Assembly (NCBI GenBank): GCA_001898965.1
Contig: MKVW01000009.1
Location: 1,466,522 to 1,530,521, forward strand
From: Rhizobiales bacterium 62-17
Lineage (GTDB): Bacteria; Pseudomonadota; Alphaproteobacteria; Rhizobiales; Beijerinckiaceae
Direction: 5' to 3'
Length of the DNA stretch: 64,000 bases
The notes beneath the pieces were generated by a model. The model worked only from the letters and a program-made list of their open reading frames with translations. It searched no databases and was not told where the DNA came from. Below, piece after piece: positions 53,432 through 61,105 of the stretch (position 1 is its first letter; each line of letters begins with the position of its first letter). Position numbers and translations under genes: made by a program.

Positions 53432-53947
53432 TTACGCCCGCAGCGCCGTCAGCATAGCCTCGATGTAATCGGTGCCGCTGGCGATGACGAGCATGCGGGT
53501 ATAAGGCCGCAGATATTTCATCGATTCCGTCGTTGCCGCATCGCTGTCGTCTTGGCCCGGCACGATGAGGCCGACCAGGGACTTGTTGAACAGGGCGCAG
53601 GCATCGGCGATCACGGAAACGGCGCGCGCATCGGCGCCGGTTGTGGTGATCACCACGACGAAATCGCTGTGCTCGACTTCGGCGACAAGATCCATCGTGC
53701 GGCCGGCGAGATCCTTGAGCCAGGCTTTCAGATCGCCGCCGACGGCGCCGGGATTGCCCTCGGCGGTGAAAGCCAGCGAGGTGAAGAAAGCCGCGCCGTT
53801 CCAGGATTTCTTCGAAATCTCTTCGACGATGGCGGCGCTCGCCGGATCGAGGGCGATGACTTTCGCCGCTCTCTGCTTCGAGTTGGGATATTGCACGCGA
53901 AAGCCGGCTTCGTGTGCGGTGGTCATCTTGGCCGATTCGCTTTGCAT
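53432..53947 (-). CDS. Unrecognised 171-residue protein next to the Rieske oxygenase
   Basis: No family is recognised. The sequence alternates helices and strands like a Rossmann or P-loop-like fold: HEAGFRVQYPNSKQRAAKVIALD, VEHSDFVVVITTTGADARAV, then ALFNKSLVGLIVPGQDDSD. The run SDFVVVITTTGADARAVSVI is faintly reminiscent of the FtsZ T4 segment, but the family glycines are missing. No signal peptide. It lies 17 bases downstream of the oxygenase gene on the same strand, so it is probably an accessory of that enzyme. ATG 53947 is chosen. Confidence 0.6.
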   Translation of the reverse strand: MQSESAKMTTAHEAGFRVQYPNSKQRAAKVIALDPASAAIVEEISKKSWNGAAFFTSLAFTAEGNPGAVGGDLKAWLKDLAGRTMDLVAEVEHSDFVVVITTTGADARAVSVIADACALFNKSLVGLIVPGQDDSDAATTESMKYLRPYTRMLVIASGTDYIEAMLTALRA

Positions 53948-53964
53948 GGCACTCTCCACAACAC

Positions 53965-55251
53965 TCAGACCGAGGTCTGGCGCACGCCCTTCTTGGCCTT
54001 CAAAGCTTCCTTGGCGCCGTCCTTGTATTGCACGTCGCGCTTCAACAGCAGCGCGGCCTGGCGCACCGTGTGATGCTCCGGATTGACGCCCGGCGGCTGA
54101 ACCCCTTTGTCGTTGAAGGCGCGCGCGGCGCGCAGCAAGCGATGGCGGGCCATGATGATGCCGTTGTCGGTGCCGACAAGGTTTTCCTTGGTGCGATCGC
54201 AGATCGGCCCCATGCTTTCCTGCAAGGATGCATCTTGAATGCCGATGCCCTCGACACCACTGAAGGTGCGGCCGGCCTTCTGGCCGGCGCGGTCCATCAG
54301 ATAGTCGTTGTCCTTGTTGGCGAGCGGACGATAGGTGCCGGGCACATATTTGACGTGCACGCCCTTGCCGTCCTTCATCGCCGCCACTTCACCGTCGGTG
54401 AGGGCGCGGGTCGGGTGATAGTCGTAAGACCAGGCCCAGCAGTTCTCATCGTCGATCGGCACCCAGAAATGGCCGTGCATCGGATGGTCGCCACGCGGCG
54501 GCACGCCGGTGTAGTTGGGCATCACCCATGGCGTGATGCGCCAGTAATACTGATCGTCCTCGGCATTGCGGCGCGCGCCGATGAGTAGGCCGCCGTCGCT
54601 CTCCACCACTTCGAAGACCGGCGACAGATCCTGCATGTTGTATTTGTTGCCGCCGGCGCCCTTGAAGAGCGGATCGTTGTGCAGGTCGCCGCGATGCAGG
54701 AAGGAGACGTGGCTGGAATCGATGCCGCCTTCCATCGCCTGCAGCCAATTGCACTCCTGAATGCGCTTGGTCATGAACGTCTGGTTCAGCGGCACGGTGG
54801 AGAATTCGTACTGCGGCAGGGGCGGCTGCTTCTCCGGCGGGCCCATATAGGTCCACAGCACGCCGCCCTGTTCGATCAGCGGATAGGACTTCAGCTTGAT
54901 CTTCTTGGCGTAGCCGGATTCGGTCGGCTCGGACGGCACTTCGGTGCACTGGCCGGTCACGTCGTATTTCCAGCCATGATAGGGGCAGCGCAGGCCGCAA
55001 TCCTCGTTGCGGCCAAACCACAGCGAGACGCCGCGGTGGGCGCAGAATTCGTCGATGAGGCCGAGCTTGCCCTCGCTGTCGCGGAAGGCGAGCAGCCGCT
55101 CGCCCAGGAGCTTGACCCGCACGGGCGGGCAATCGGGCTCCGGGAGCTCTTCGCTGAGGAGCGCGGGCTGCCAGTAGCACCGGAAGAAATTGCCCATGGG
55201 CGTGCCGGGGCCGGTCTGGCAGAGATAGTCGTTCTGTTCCTTTTTCAGCAC
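53965..55251 (-). CDS. Rieske oxygenase, large subunit (phthalate 4,5-dioxygenase-like)
   Basis: A 428-residue ring-hydroxylating oxygenase alpha subunit. Rieske [2Fe-2S] ligands C70, H72, C89 and H92 (CAHRG and CPYHGWKYD), and the mononuclear-iron site in GGIDSSHVSFLHRGD. No separate beta subunit is near, which fits the phthalate/oxidative-demethylase-type homotrimeric enzymes. Substrate cannot be read from sequence. GTG start follows GGAGG. It is divergent from its ferredoxin gene, with a candidate operator in between. Confidence 0.9.
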   Translation of the reverse strand: MLKKEQNDYLCQTGPGTPMGNFFRCYWQPALLSEELPEPDCPPVRVKLLGERLLAFRDSEGKLGLIDEFCAHRGVSLWFGRNEDCGLRCPYHGWKYDVTGQCTEVPSEPTESGYAKKIKLKSYPLIEQGGVLWTYMGPPEKQPPLPQYEFSTVPLNQTFMTKRIQECNWLQAMEGGIDSSHVSFLHRGDLHNDPLFKGAGGNKYNMQDLSPVFEVVESDGGLLIGARRNAEDDQYYWRITPWVMPNYTGVPPRGDHPMHGHFWVPIDDENCWAWSYDYHPTRALTDGEVAAMKDGKGVHVKYVPGTYRPLANKDNDYLMDRAGQKAGRTFSGVEGIGIQDASLQESMGPICDRTKENLVGTDNGIIMARHRLLRAARAFNDKGVQPPGVNPEHHTVRQAALLLKRDVQYKDGAKEALKAKKGVRQTSV

Positions 55252-55370
55252 GTTAGCTTCCTCCGAACTGTTTTTTCTGGTTATCGCCGGCGATCCGCCT
55301 GCGCGCCCGGCCTCCCGTCATTCTAACCATTTTGTCGGTTGACCGGGATGCTGAGCCCTGTTAAAAATAA

Positions 55371-55396
55371 TGTTCCCTTATGCGGAACAATGTTCC
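55371..55396. promoter_or_regulatory. Candidate IclR-type operator in the oxygenase-ferredoxin divergent region
   Basis: Three GTTCC-type half-sites occur in 26 bases: TGTTCC (55371), GGAACA (55384) and TGTTCC (55391). The first pair forms GTTCC-N7-GGAAC, the kind of short palindrome used by IclR regulators of aromatic pathways. An IclR gene lies 1.4 kb to the right in the same cluster. Confidence 0.6.
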
Positions 55397-55463
55397 ATTT
55401 TCATAAAGACCAATACCCCGCTGGGTTGATAAGGTCAATAACGAGAGAGGAAAGTCGGGAGCA

Positions 55464-55769
55464 ATGGCGAGAGTCGATTTGTGCAAAACCTCCGAGGTCG
55501 ACGAGGGGTCGGCGATCCGGGTCGAGACCGGCGATTTGCTGGTCGCCGTGTTTAATCTGAATGGCGCTTTCTACGTGACGGACGATACCTGCACCCACGG
55601 GCCGGGATCGCTCTCCGAAGGGCCGATCGTCGGCGATACGGTCGAATGCGACTTTCACAACGGCGTCTTCAACATCAAGACCGGCGAAGTGGTCGAGCCG
55701 CCCTGCATGATCCCGATCAAGACCTATCCGACCGCGGTGGACGGCGACACGGTCTATATCGAAGTCTGA
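55464..55769 (+). CDS. Rieske-type ferredoxin
   Basis: A 101-residue ferredoxin with [2Fe-2S] ligands C43, H45, C62 and H65 (DTCTHGPGSL and CDFHNGVFN). The end, VDGDTVYIEV, is typical of small ferredoxins in naphthalene-/biphenyl-type dioxygenases. It would carry electrons from the reductase at 57721 to the Rieske oxygenase. GGGAGC precedes the ATG. Confidence 0.93.
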   Translation: MARVDLCKTSEVDEGSAIRVETGDLLVAVFNLNGAFYVTDDTCTHGPGSLSEGPIVGDTVECDFHNGVFNIKTGEVVEPPCMIPIKTYPTAVDGDTVYIEV

Positions 55770-55790
55770 ACCTCGAAAGCTGGAGCGGCG

Positions 55791-56849
55791 ATGGCGCAGC
55801 GTATCAAGGTTCCCATCCTCATCCTCACCGGCTTCCTCGGCAGCGGCAAAACCAGCCTGCTGGCGCAATGGCTGCGGGCGCCGGAATTTTCAGGCGCCAT
55901 GGTGATCGTCAACGAACTCGGCGAAGTCGGGCTCGACGATCGTCTCGTCGAGACATCGAGCGACGCGCCTTTGCTGCTGGAAAACGGCTGCGCCTGCTGC
56001 GCGGCGAGCGAAGATCTCAATGCGACGCTCGAACGCCTGTTCTGGCGGCGTCTGCATCGCACCATTGCGCCGTTCTCCTGGGTGCTGATCGAAACCACCG
56101 GCATCGCCGATCCGCAGCCCATCATCGCGTCCCTGCAAGGCCACGCGCTGATCAGCGAGCGCTACGAAGTGGCCGGCGTTGTAACCACATTCGATACGCG
56201 CCGCGGTCCCTCGCAGCTTTTGCGCCATCCCGAATGCGAGAGCCAGCTCGCTCACGCCAGCGCCATCGTTCTCACCAAGGCCGATCTCGCGACGGCGCAG
56301 GAGATGGATCATGCGCGCGCGGCGATCCGCTCGGTGCGGCCGCACGCTTCGATCATGACCTCGGCATCCTCTGCTTTGCCAGCCGCCGCCATCGTCGCGG
56401 CCTTGCACGAGGCTGGCCCTGAGGCGCATGTCTGCACGCCGGCCTGTCACGATGGGCATCATCATCACCACGATCATGACCACGCGCACGATCACGCCCA
56501 TCATTCGAGCGACGTGACGAGCGCCTTTGCGCCTTTGGTCGCGCCGATTGCCTATGCGGCTTTGGCCGAAGCTTTGGAGGCGGTTCTCGTCCGTCACGAG
56601 CAAGCGATCCTGCGCGTCAAGGGCACGGCGCGCAGCGCGGCCGATGGCGCCATCGAAATCATCCAGGCCATGCCGGGCGAAGAGCTGGCGCGTTTGCCCC
56701 TGGCGGCGCGCGTCGAGGATCGCCCGGTGGGCATGACATTTATTGCACAAGGCGTCTCGGCCAGCGCCATCGCCGCCGATTTTCTCGGCCATCTCGGCCT
56801 GACCGCGACATTGAGCGAAAATACGATTGGAGCACATGCCCATGGCTGA
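55791..56849 (+). CDS. COG0523-family GTPase with a His-rich insert (CobW-like)
   Basis: A 352-residue P-loop GTPase: Walker A GFLGSGKT (14-21), metal motif C67-A-C-C70 in NGCACC, VLIETTGIADP and LTKADL (NKxD-like). A metal-binding His/Asp-rich loop lies at about residues 220-240. Family members chaperone zinc, cobalt or iron to a client enzyme; here the client could be the oxygenase, whose genes flank it. It is 21 bases downstream of the ferredoxin gene and overlaps the IclR start. Confidence 0.88.
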   Translation: MAQRIKVPILILTGFLGSGKTSLLAQWLRAPEFSGAMVIVNELGEVGLDDRLVETSSDAPLLLENGCACCAASEDLNATLERLFWRRLHRTIAPFSWVLIETTGIADPQPIIASLQGHALISERYEVAGVVTTFDTRRGPSQLLRHPECESQLAHASAIVLTKADLATAQEMDHARAAIRSVRPHASIMTSASSALPAAAIVAALHEAGPEAHVCTPACHDGHHHHHDHDHAHDHAHHSSDVTSAFAPLVAPIAYAALAEALEAVLVRHEQAILRVKGTARSAADGAIEIIQAMPGEELARLPLAARVEDRPVGMTFIAQGVSASAIAADFLGHLGLTATLSENTIGAHAHG

Positions 56850-57687
56850 CGATCGCATTGCCCAGGGATCGCATGAGCTGTCGCAATCGGAGCCGTTGGC
56901 GAAAACGGGACGCCGCGAGCCGCAGAGATTGTCCTCCGTCGCCATGTCGATGCGGCTGCTGAAGGCGTTTTCCGAAGGCGAATCCGAAATCGGCGTTACG
57001 GCTCTGTCGCGCAAACTGGGCGTCGCCAAGAGCACGGTTTATCGGCTCGCCTCCACCCTCGTGGCCGAAGGCATGCTGGAACAAAACAGCGAGAATGAAA
57101 AATATCGCTTGGGGATAGCGCTTTTCGGCCTGGGCGCGCTCGTGCGCCAGCGCATGAACGTTTCGACCGAAGCGCGTCAGCATATTTTCGCCTTGCGCGA
57201 AGCCACCAACGAAACCGTCCATCTGGCTTTGCTCGATGGGTCAGAAGTTATCTATGTCTATGACCTGGAAAGCACGCAGGCGATCCGCATGCGTGCCAAT
57301 CTGGGTGAGCGCAAGCCGGCTTTCTGCGCTTCGGAAGGGCGCGCCATGTTGGCTTTCGCGCCGGAAAACAAGGTCGAAGCCATCATCGCCGCCGGGCTCG
57401 TGCAGCGCACGCCGCAAACCGATGTCGATCCCGATCATCTCAGTGCCGCGCTGGCCGAGATCCGGCGGATCGGCTATGCGCTCGAGGATGAGCAATGCGA
57501 GCCGGGCATGCGTTCACTCGCTGCGCCCGTCAGGGACGCTGAGAACCGCGTTGTGGCGGCGGTGGGAATCGCCGGTCCGCGTCAACGCATGGACGATGAA
57601 GTGCTGGCGCGCTTTCTGCCGCTTCTGCTAGATACGGCGCACACGATCTCGTCGCGTCTGGGATACAAAGCCCCAGCGATCTATTAA
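56836..57687 (+). CDS. IclR-family transcriptional regulator (oxygenase cluster)
   Basis: A 283-residue regulator: winged HTH (about residues 38-100) with SVAMSMRLLKAFSEGESEIG, VTALSRKLGVAKSTVYRLA, and the effector domain with RQHIFALREATNETVHLALL, ASEGRAMLAFA and SLAAPVRDAENRVVAAVGIAG. It overlaps the GTPase stop by 14 bases. It probably binds the 55371-55396 site. Confidence 0.88.
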   Translation: MPMADDRIAQGSHELSQSEPLAKTGRREPQRLSSVAMSMRLLKAFSEGESEIGVTALSRKLGVAKSTVYRLASTLVAEGMLEQNSENEKYRLGIALFGLGALVRQRMNVSTEARQHIFALREATNETVHLALLDGSEVIYVYDLESTQAIRMRANLGERKPAFCASEGRAMLAFAPENKVEAIIAAGLVQRTPQTDVDPDHLSAALAEIRRIGYALEDEQCEPGMRSLAAPVRDAENRVVAAVGIAGPRQRMDDEVLARFLPLLLDTAHTISSRLGYKAPAIY

Positions 57688-57720
57688 GCGACCTACTGAT
57701 AACAAGGATACGGGGGGTAT

Positions 57721-58725
57721 ATGCCCAAGATTACTATCAGCAATGCCAATATCGCATATGTCTGCGAGGACGACACTTTGGCACGTGCGGCTCTGCGCGA
57801 AGGGCTGGGCTTTCCCTATGAATGCAATGTCGGCTCCTGTGGCAATTGCCGGTTCGAACTGCAATCGGGCGAAGTGGTTCATCTGCGCGCCAATCCGCCG
57901 GGCCTGAACGAGCGCGATATTGCACGCAACCGTTATCTCGGCTGCCAGGCGCAACCGAAAGGCGATTGCACCATCAAGGTCAATCTGCGCGACAATTACA
58001 AAAGCCACCATCTGCCGCGCAAAACCGAGGCGGAGCTGGCGGGCATCGACGATCTCACCCACGACATTCGTGAGTTCCGTTTCAATCTGAAGAAATCGAA
58101 CCTGTTCCTGCCCGGTCAATATGCTTTGCTGTCGCTGCCTGACGTCGAGGGGGCGCGCGCCTATTCGATGAGCAACGTCACCAACCTGGGTGACGAATGG
58201 CATTTCCAGATCAAGCGTGTGCCAGGCGGCGAGGCAACGACCAATCTGTTCGACAAAATCAAGCTCGGCGACACCATCACCATCGATGGTCCCTATGGCA
58301 TGGCCTATCTGCGTGAAGATGCGCCGCGTGACATTCTCTGTCTGGCGGGCGGTTCCGGTCTGTCGCCGATGATTTCCATTGCGCGGGGCGCCGCCGCCAG
58401 TCCGGTGCTGCAGGGCCGGAATATCGAATTCATCTATGGCGGCCGTTCGCCCAAGGACATTTGCGGCGAGGGCATTCTCAGCACGCTTGAGGGCTATGGC
58501 TCGCGCATCCATTACCATCCGGCGATCTCGATGCCGGAAGGCACCGAAGGCTGGACCGGCCACACCGGCTTCGTGCACGACATTGCCGAAATGCTCTTTG
58601 GCGCCAATCTGCCCAATTTCGAAGTTTATTTCGCCGGGCCGCCGGCCATGTCACAGGCGGTGATGAAAATGCTCATCACGGCGAAAGTGCCTGTCGGCCA
58701 GCTCCATTTCGATCAGTTCTATTGA
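57721..58725 (+). CDS. Oxygenase reductase with plant-type [2Fe-2S], FAD and NAD domains
   Basis: A 334-residue electron-transfer flavoprotein. The N-terminal [2Fe-2S] site has C35, C40, C43 and C75 (CNVGSCGNC and GCQA). The FAD domain includes RAYSMSNV near residue 145, and the NAD-binding domain CLAGGSGLSPMISIARG (about residue 205) and VYFAGPPAMSQAV. It would take electrons from NADH and hand them to the ferredoxin or oxygenase. 33 bases after the IclR gene with a GGGGGG site. Confidence 0.92.
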   Translation: MPKITISNANIAYVCEDDTLARAALREGLGFPYECNVGSCGNCRFELQSGEVVHLRANPPGLNERDIARNRYLGCQAQPKGDCTIKVNLRDNYKSHHLPRKTEAELAGIDDLTHDIREFRFNLKKSNLFLPGQYALLSLPDVEGARAYSMSNVTNLGDEWHFQIKRVPGGEATTNLFDKIKLGDTITIDGPYGMAYLREDAPRDILCLAGGSGLSPMISIARGAAASPVLQGRNIEFIYGGRSPKDICGEGILSTLEGYGSRIHYHPAISMPEGTEGWTGHTGFVHDIAEMLFGANLPNFEVYFAGPPAMSQAVMKMLITAKVPVGQLHFDQFY

Positions 58726-58792
58726 TCGCCTTCCAACCGTCCAATCATCGATCAGACGCTGCGGCCAGAGACCGTGGCGCAGGGAGAAAACC

Positions 58793-59779
58793 ATGTCGAA
58801 ACTAAAATTGACCCTGGGCTGCTGGAATTACGATCGCACGCGCGGCCTGCAAGACGGATCGGTGCAGCCCGATGGCATCGACATCAATTTCCTCGACATG
58901 CCGGTGGAGGAAACCTTCTTCCGGATGGCGCGCTACCGCGAGTTCGACGTCTCGGAAATGTCGCTGTCCTCCTACACGGTCTCCTGTCACCGCGACCCGA
59001 AACCCTTCGTTGCCATCCCGGTGTTTCCGTCGCGCTTCTTCCGCCACTCGTCGATCTATATCAACGCCAAGTCCGGCATTCGCGAGCCGAAGGATCTGGT
59101 CGGCAAGCGCATCGGCGTGCCGGAGTTTCAGATGACGGCGCCGGTCTGGATCCGGGGCATTCTCGCCGACCATTACGGCGTGCCGATGGACAGCGTCACC
59201 TATCATACCGGTGGCGAGGAAGAGCCGGGCCGCATCGAGAAGATCAAGCTCGACCTGCCGAAAAACATCAAGGTCACACCGATCCCAGAGGACAAGACCC
59301 TGGCGCAGATGCTGCGTGACGGCGAGATCGATGCCTTCCACACGGCACGCAAGCCCTCGACCTATGACGGCGTCAACGTCAAGCGCCTGTTCGAGGACTA
59401 TCGGCCGGTCGAACTCGACTATTTCCGCAAGACCCGCATTTTCCCGATCATGCACACGGTCGCCATCCGTCGCGAGGTCTATGAGGCCAATCGCTGGATC
59501 GCGCAGTCGCTGTTCAAGGCTTTCGTCGAGTCGCAGCGGCGCACCTATCACGACCTGCAGGAAACGGCGGCGCTGAAGGCCATGGTGCCGTGGCTGTCGC
59601 ACGATATCGAGGAAGCGCGCCGCGAAATGGGCGAGGATTACTGGCCCTATGGCTTCGACAACAACTACAAGGTGCTGGAGACCTTCCTGCGCTATCACCA
59701 CGAATGCGGACTGTCGCCGCGCCTGTTGAAGCCGGAAGAGCTGTTCGCGCCGGAAACGCTGGAAGCTTTCAAGATCTAA
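58793..59779 (+). CDS. 4,5-dihydroxyphthalate decarboxylase-like protein (Pht5 family)
   Basis: A 328-residue protein of the Pht5 family, opening LTLGCWNYDRTRGLQDG, with DVSEMSLSSYTV, DLVGKRIGVPEFQMTAPVWIRG and EDKTLAQMLRDGEIDAF. The fold is that of a periplasmic binding protein, and the family is variably annotated as decarboxylase or ABC binding protein. No signal peptide is visible, which favours a cytoplasmic enzyme. It follows the reductase by 67 bases. If the oxygenase acts on phthalate, this enzyme would give protocatechuate. Confidence 0.82.
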   Translation: MSKLKLTLGCWNYDRTRGLQDGSVQPDGIDINFLDMPVEETFFRMARYREFDVSEMSLSSYTVSCHRDPKPFVAIPVFPSRFFRHSSIYINAKSGIREPKDLVGKRIGVPEFQMTAPVWIRGILADHYGVPMDSVTYHTGGEEEPGRIEKIKLDLPKNIKVTPIPEDKTLAQMLRDGEIDAFHTARKPSTYDGVNVKRLFEDYRPVELDYFRKTRIFPIMHTVAIRREVYEANRWIAQSLFKAFVESQRRTYHDLQETAALKAMVPWLSHDIEEARREMGEDYWPYGFDNNYKVLETFLRYHHECGLSPRLLKPEELFAPETLEAFKI

Positions 59780-59784
59780 AACAT

Positions 59785-59920
59785 GCCGTCATTGCGAGCG
59801 TAGCGAAGCAATCCAGGGGCAAGTGGAAGATCATCGACAAAATGCCTGTACCGCAGGCATTCCGTAAAACTCTACCACGCGCTCTGGATTGCTTTGTCGC
59901 TACGCTCCTCGCAATGACGC
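59785..59920. repeat. Palindromic repeat, B type
   Basis: GCCGTCATTGCGAGCGTAGCG...AATCCAGGGGC (59785-59820) and the inverted copy GCGCTCTGGATTGC...CGCAATGACGC (59879-59920). Lies just before a terminator in a convergent gap. Confidence 0.85.
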
Positions 59921-59924
59921 GAAT

Positions 59925-59951
59925 GGCCCGGTTCCGAGAACCGGGCCTTTT
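59925..59951 (+). terminator. Rho-independent terminator
   Basis: GGCCCGGTTC and GAACCGGGCC pair perfectly around a CGA loop, followed by TTTT. It ends the oxygenase-side transcript and, in the other direction, could stop the convergent cupin operon. Confidence 0.85.
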
Positions 59952-59955
59952 CACG

Positions 59956-61074
59956 TCACGCAGCCTTGGGCGGCAGCGTCTCCAATTCGGTCTTATAGGC
60001 CTCGTCCATGCGTGGCGTCAGGCCGTTCTTCGACAGCTCTTCTGAGAACATGTCGCGGACCAACGGCTTCTCATCGGCATAGTCGATCTGGTCGCCTCCG
60101 ACACGGCGGCTGATCCAGGCTTTCGGCACGCCCTGGCCGTTGCGGATCGACACCACCTCGTGTTTGAAGGCGAGATAGCGCGCCGGCGAATTGCCGGTGT
60201 TGAAATGCTGGTGAAACCACATGTTCGGCGGCACGATCATGGTGCCGACCTCCCAATCGTAGCGGCGCGGCTCTTCGCCTTCCGGCCACATCAGCGAATA
60301 GCCTTCGCCCGACAGGATGATCACATGGGCGCCCGGGCCATGGCAGTGGCCCTTCTTGTAGGTGCCGATCGGGAACTGCGAGATGTGGCTGTTCATCGAG
60401 CCCTTGGCCATGTTGAAACGGATGTGGCCGCCGCCGGCGCCGCGCTCCTTGGCCGAAATCAGCGGCAGGTTCACCGCATCGGGCACGAAATTGGTTTCCA
60501 GCAACAGGCCCTTCTGTTCGCCCTTGGCGCTGAAATAATCGGGCTCGCCGGCGAAACGGCTCTTGAAATCGTGCTGGGTGTTGAAGACGAAATCGATGTC
60601 CTCATAGAGATTGATCACCGGCGGTGCATTGGTCACCGAGACGAACCGCGCCGGCTCCTGGCCCGAGCCATTGAAATGCTGGTGCCAGGCATTCAGCGGA
60701 ATGGCGAACAGTGCGCCGGCCTTCCATTCGAAGGTGATCTTCTGGCCGGCATCGTTCCACACGCTGGTTGAGCCGCGTCCGTCGAGCACCAGGATCATTT
60801 CTTCGAACAACTGCCGCTGCGGCTCCAGCTTCTTGCCCGGCGCGATCTCGCAGACATAGCAGTCGTTCGAGGTACGCGACGCCTCGTGGTTGATGAAAAT
60901 GCCCTTGCCGCCGCGCCGCGCCCAGGGCTTGAGTTCCACCGTACGTAGATTGCGCACGTAATGGGCGCCGATGATGTCGAGGCCCTCGTCGCGCACCCAC
61001 CTCAAATAAGGCGTGTCCTTTTCGGTAGCGAATTTCTTCGCGAGATCGTCGGATACGACTGCGTCCTTGGCCAT
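59956..61074 (-). CDS. Bicupin domain protein
   Basis: A 372-residue double cupin. The first cupin covers about residues 75-170 (PGKKLEPQRQLFEEMILVLDGRG); the second about 215-330, with KKGHCHGPGAHVIILSGEGYSLMWPEG, GTMIVPPNMWFHQHFNTG. Metal-ligand-type His residues are present mainly in the second domain. It resembles gentisate- or hydroxyanthranilate-type dioxygenase folds, but the substrate is unknown. It follows the ABC ATPase by 31 bases in the minus-strand operon. Confidence 0.8.
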   Translation of the reverse strand: MAKDAVVSDDLAKKFATEKDTPYLRWVRDEGLDIIGAHYVRNLRTVELKPWARRGGKGIFINHEASRTSNDCYVCEIAPGKKLEPQRQLFEEMILVLDGRGSTSVWNDAGQKITFEWKAGALFAIPLNAWHQHFNGSGQEPARFVSVTNAPPVINLYEDIDFVFNTQHDFKSRFAGEPDYFSAKGEQKGLLLETNFVPDAVNLPLISAKERGAGGGHIRFNMAKGSMNSHISQFPIGTYKKGHCHGPGAHVIILSGEGYSLMWPEGEEPRRYDWEVGTMIVPPNMWFHQHFNTGNSPARYLAFKHEVVSIRNGQGVPKAWISRRVGGDQIDYADEKPLVRDMFSEELSKNGLTPRMDEAYKTELETLPPKAA

Positions 61075-61105
61075 TTCCTACTCCATCCTTCTTGTTTGAA
61101 CGCCG

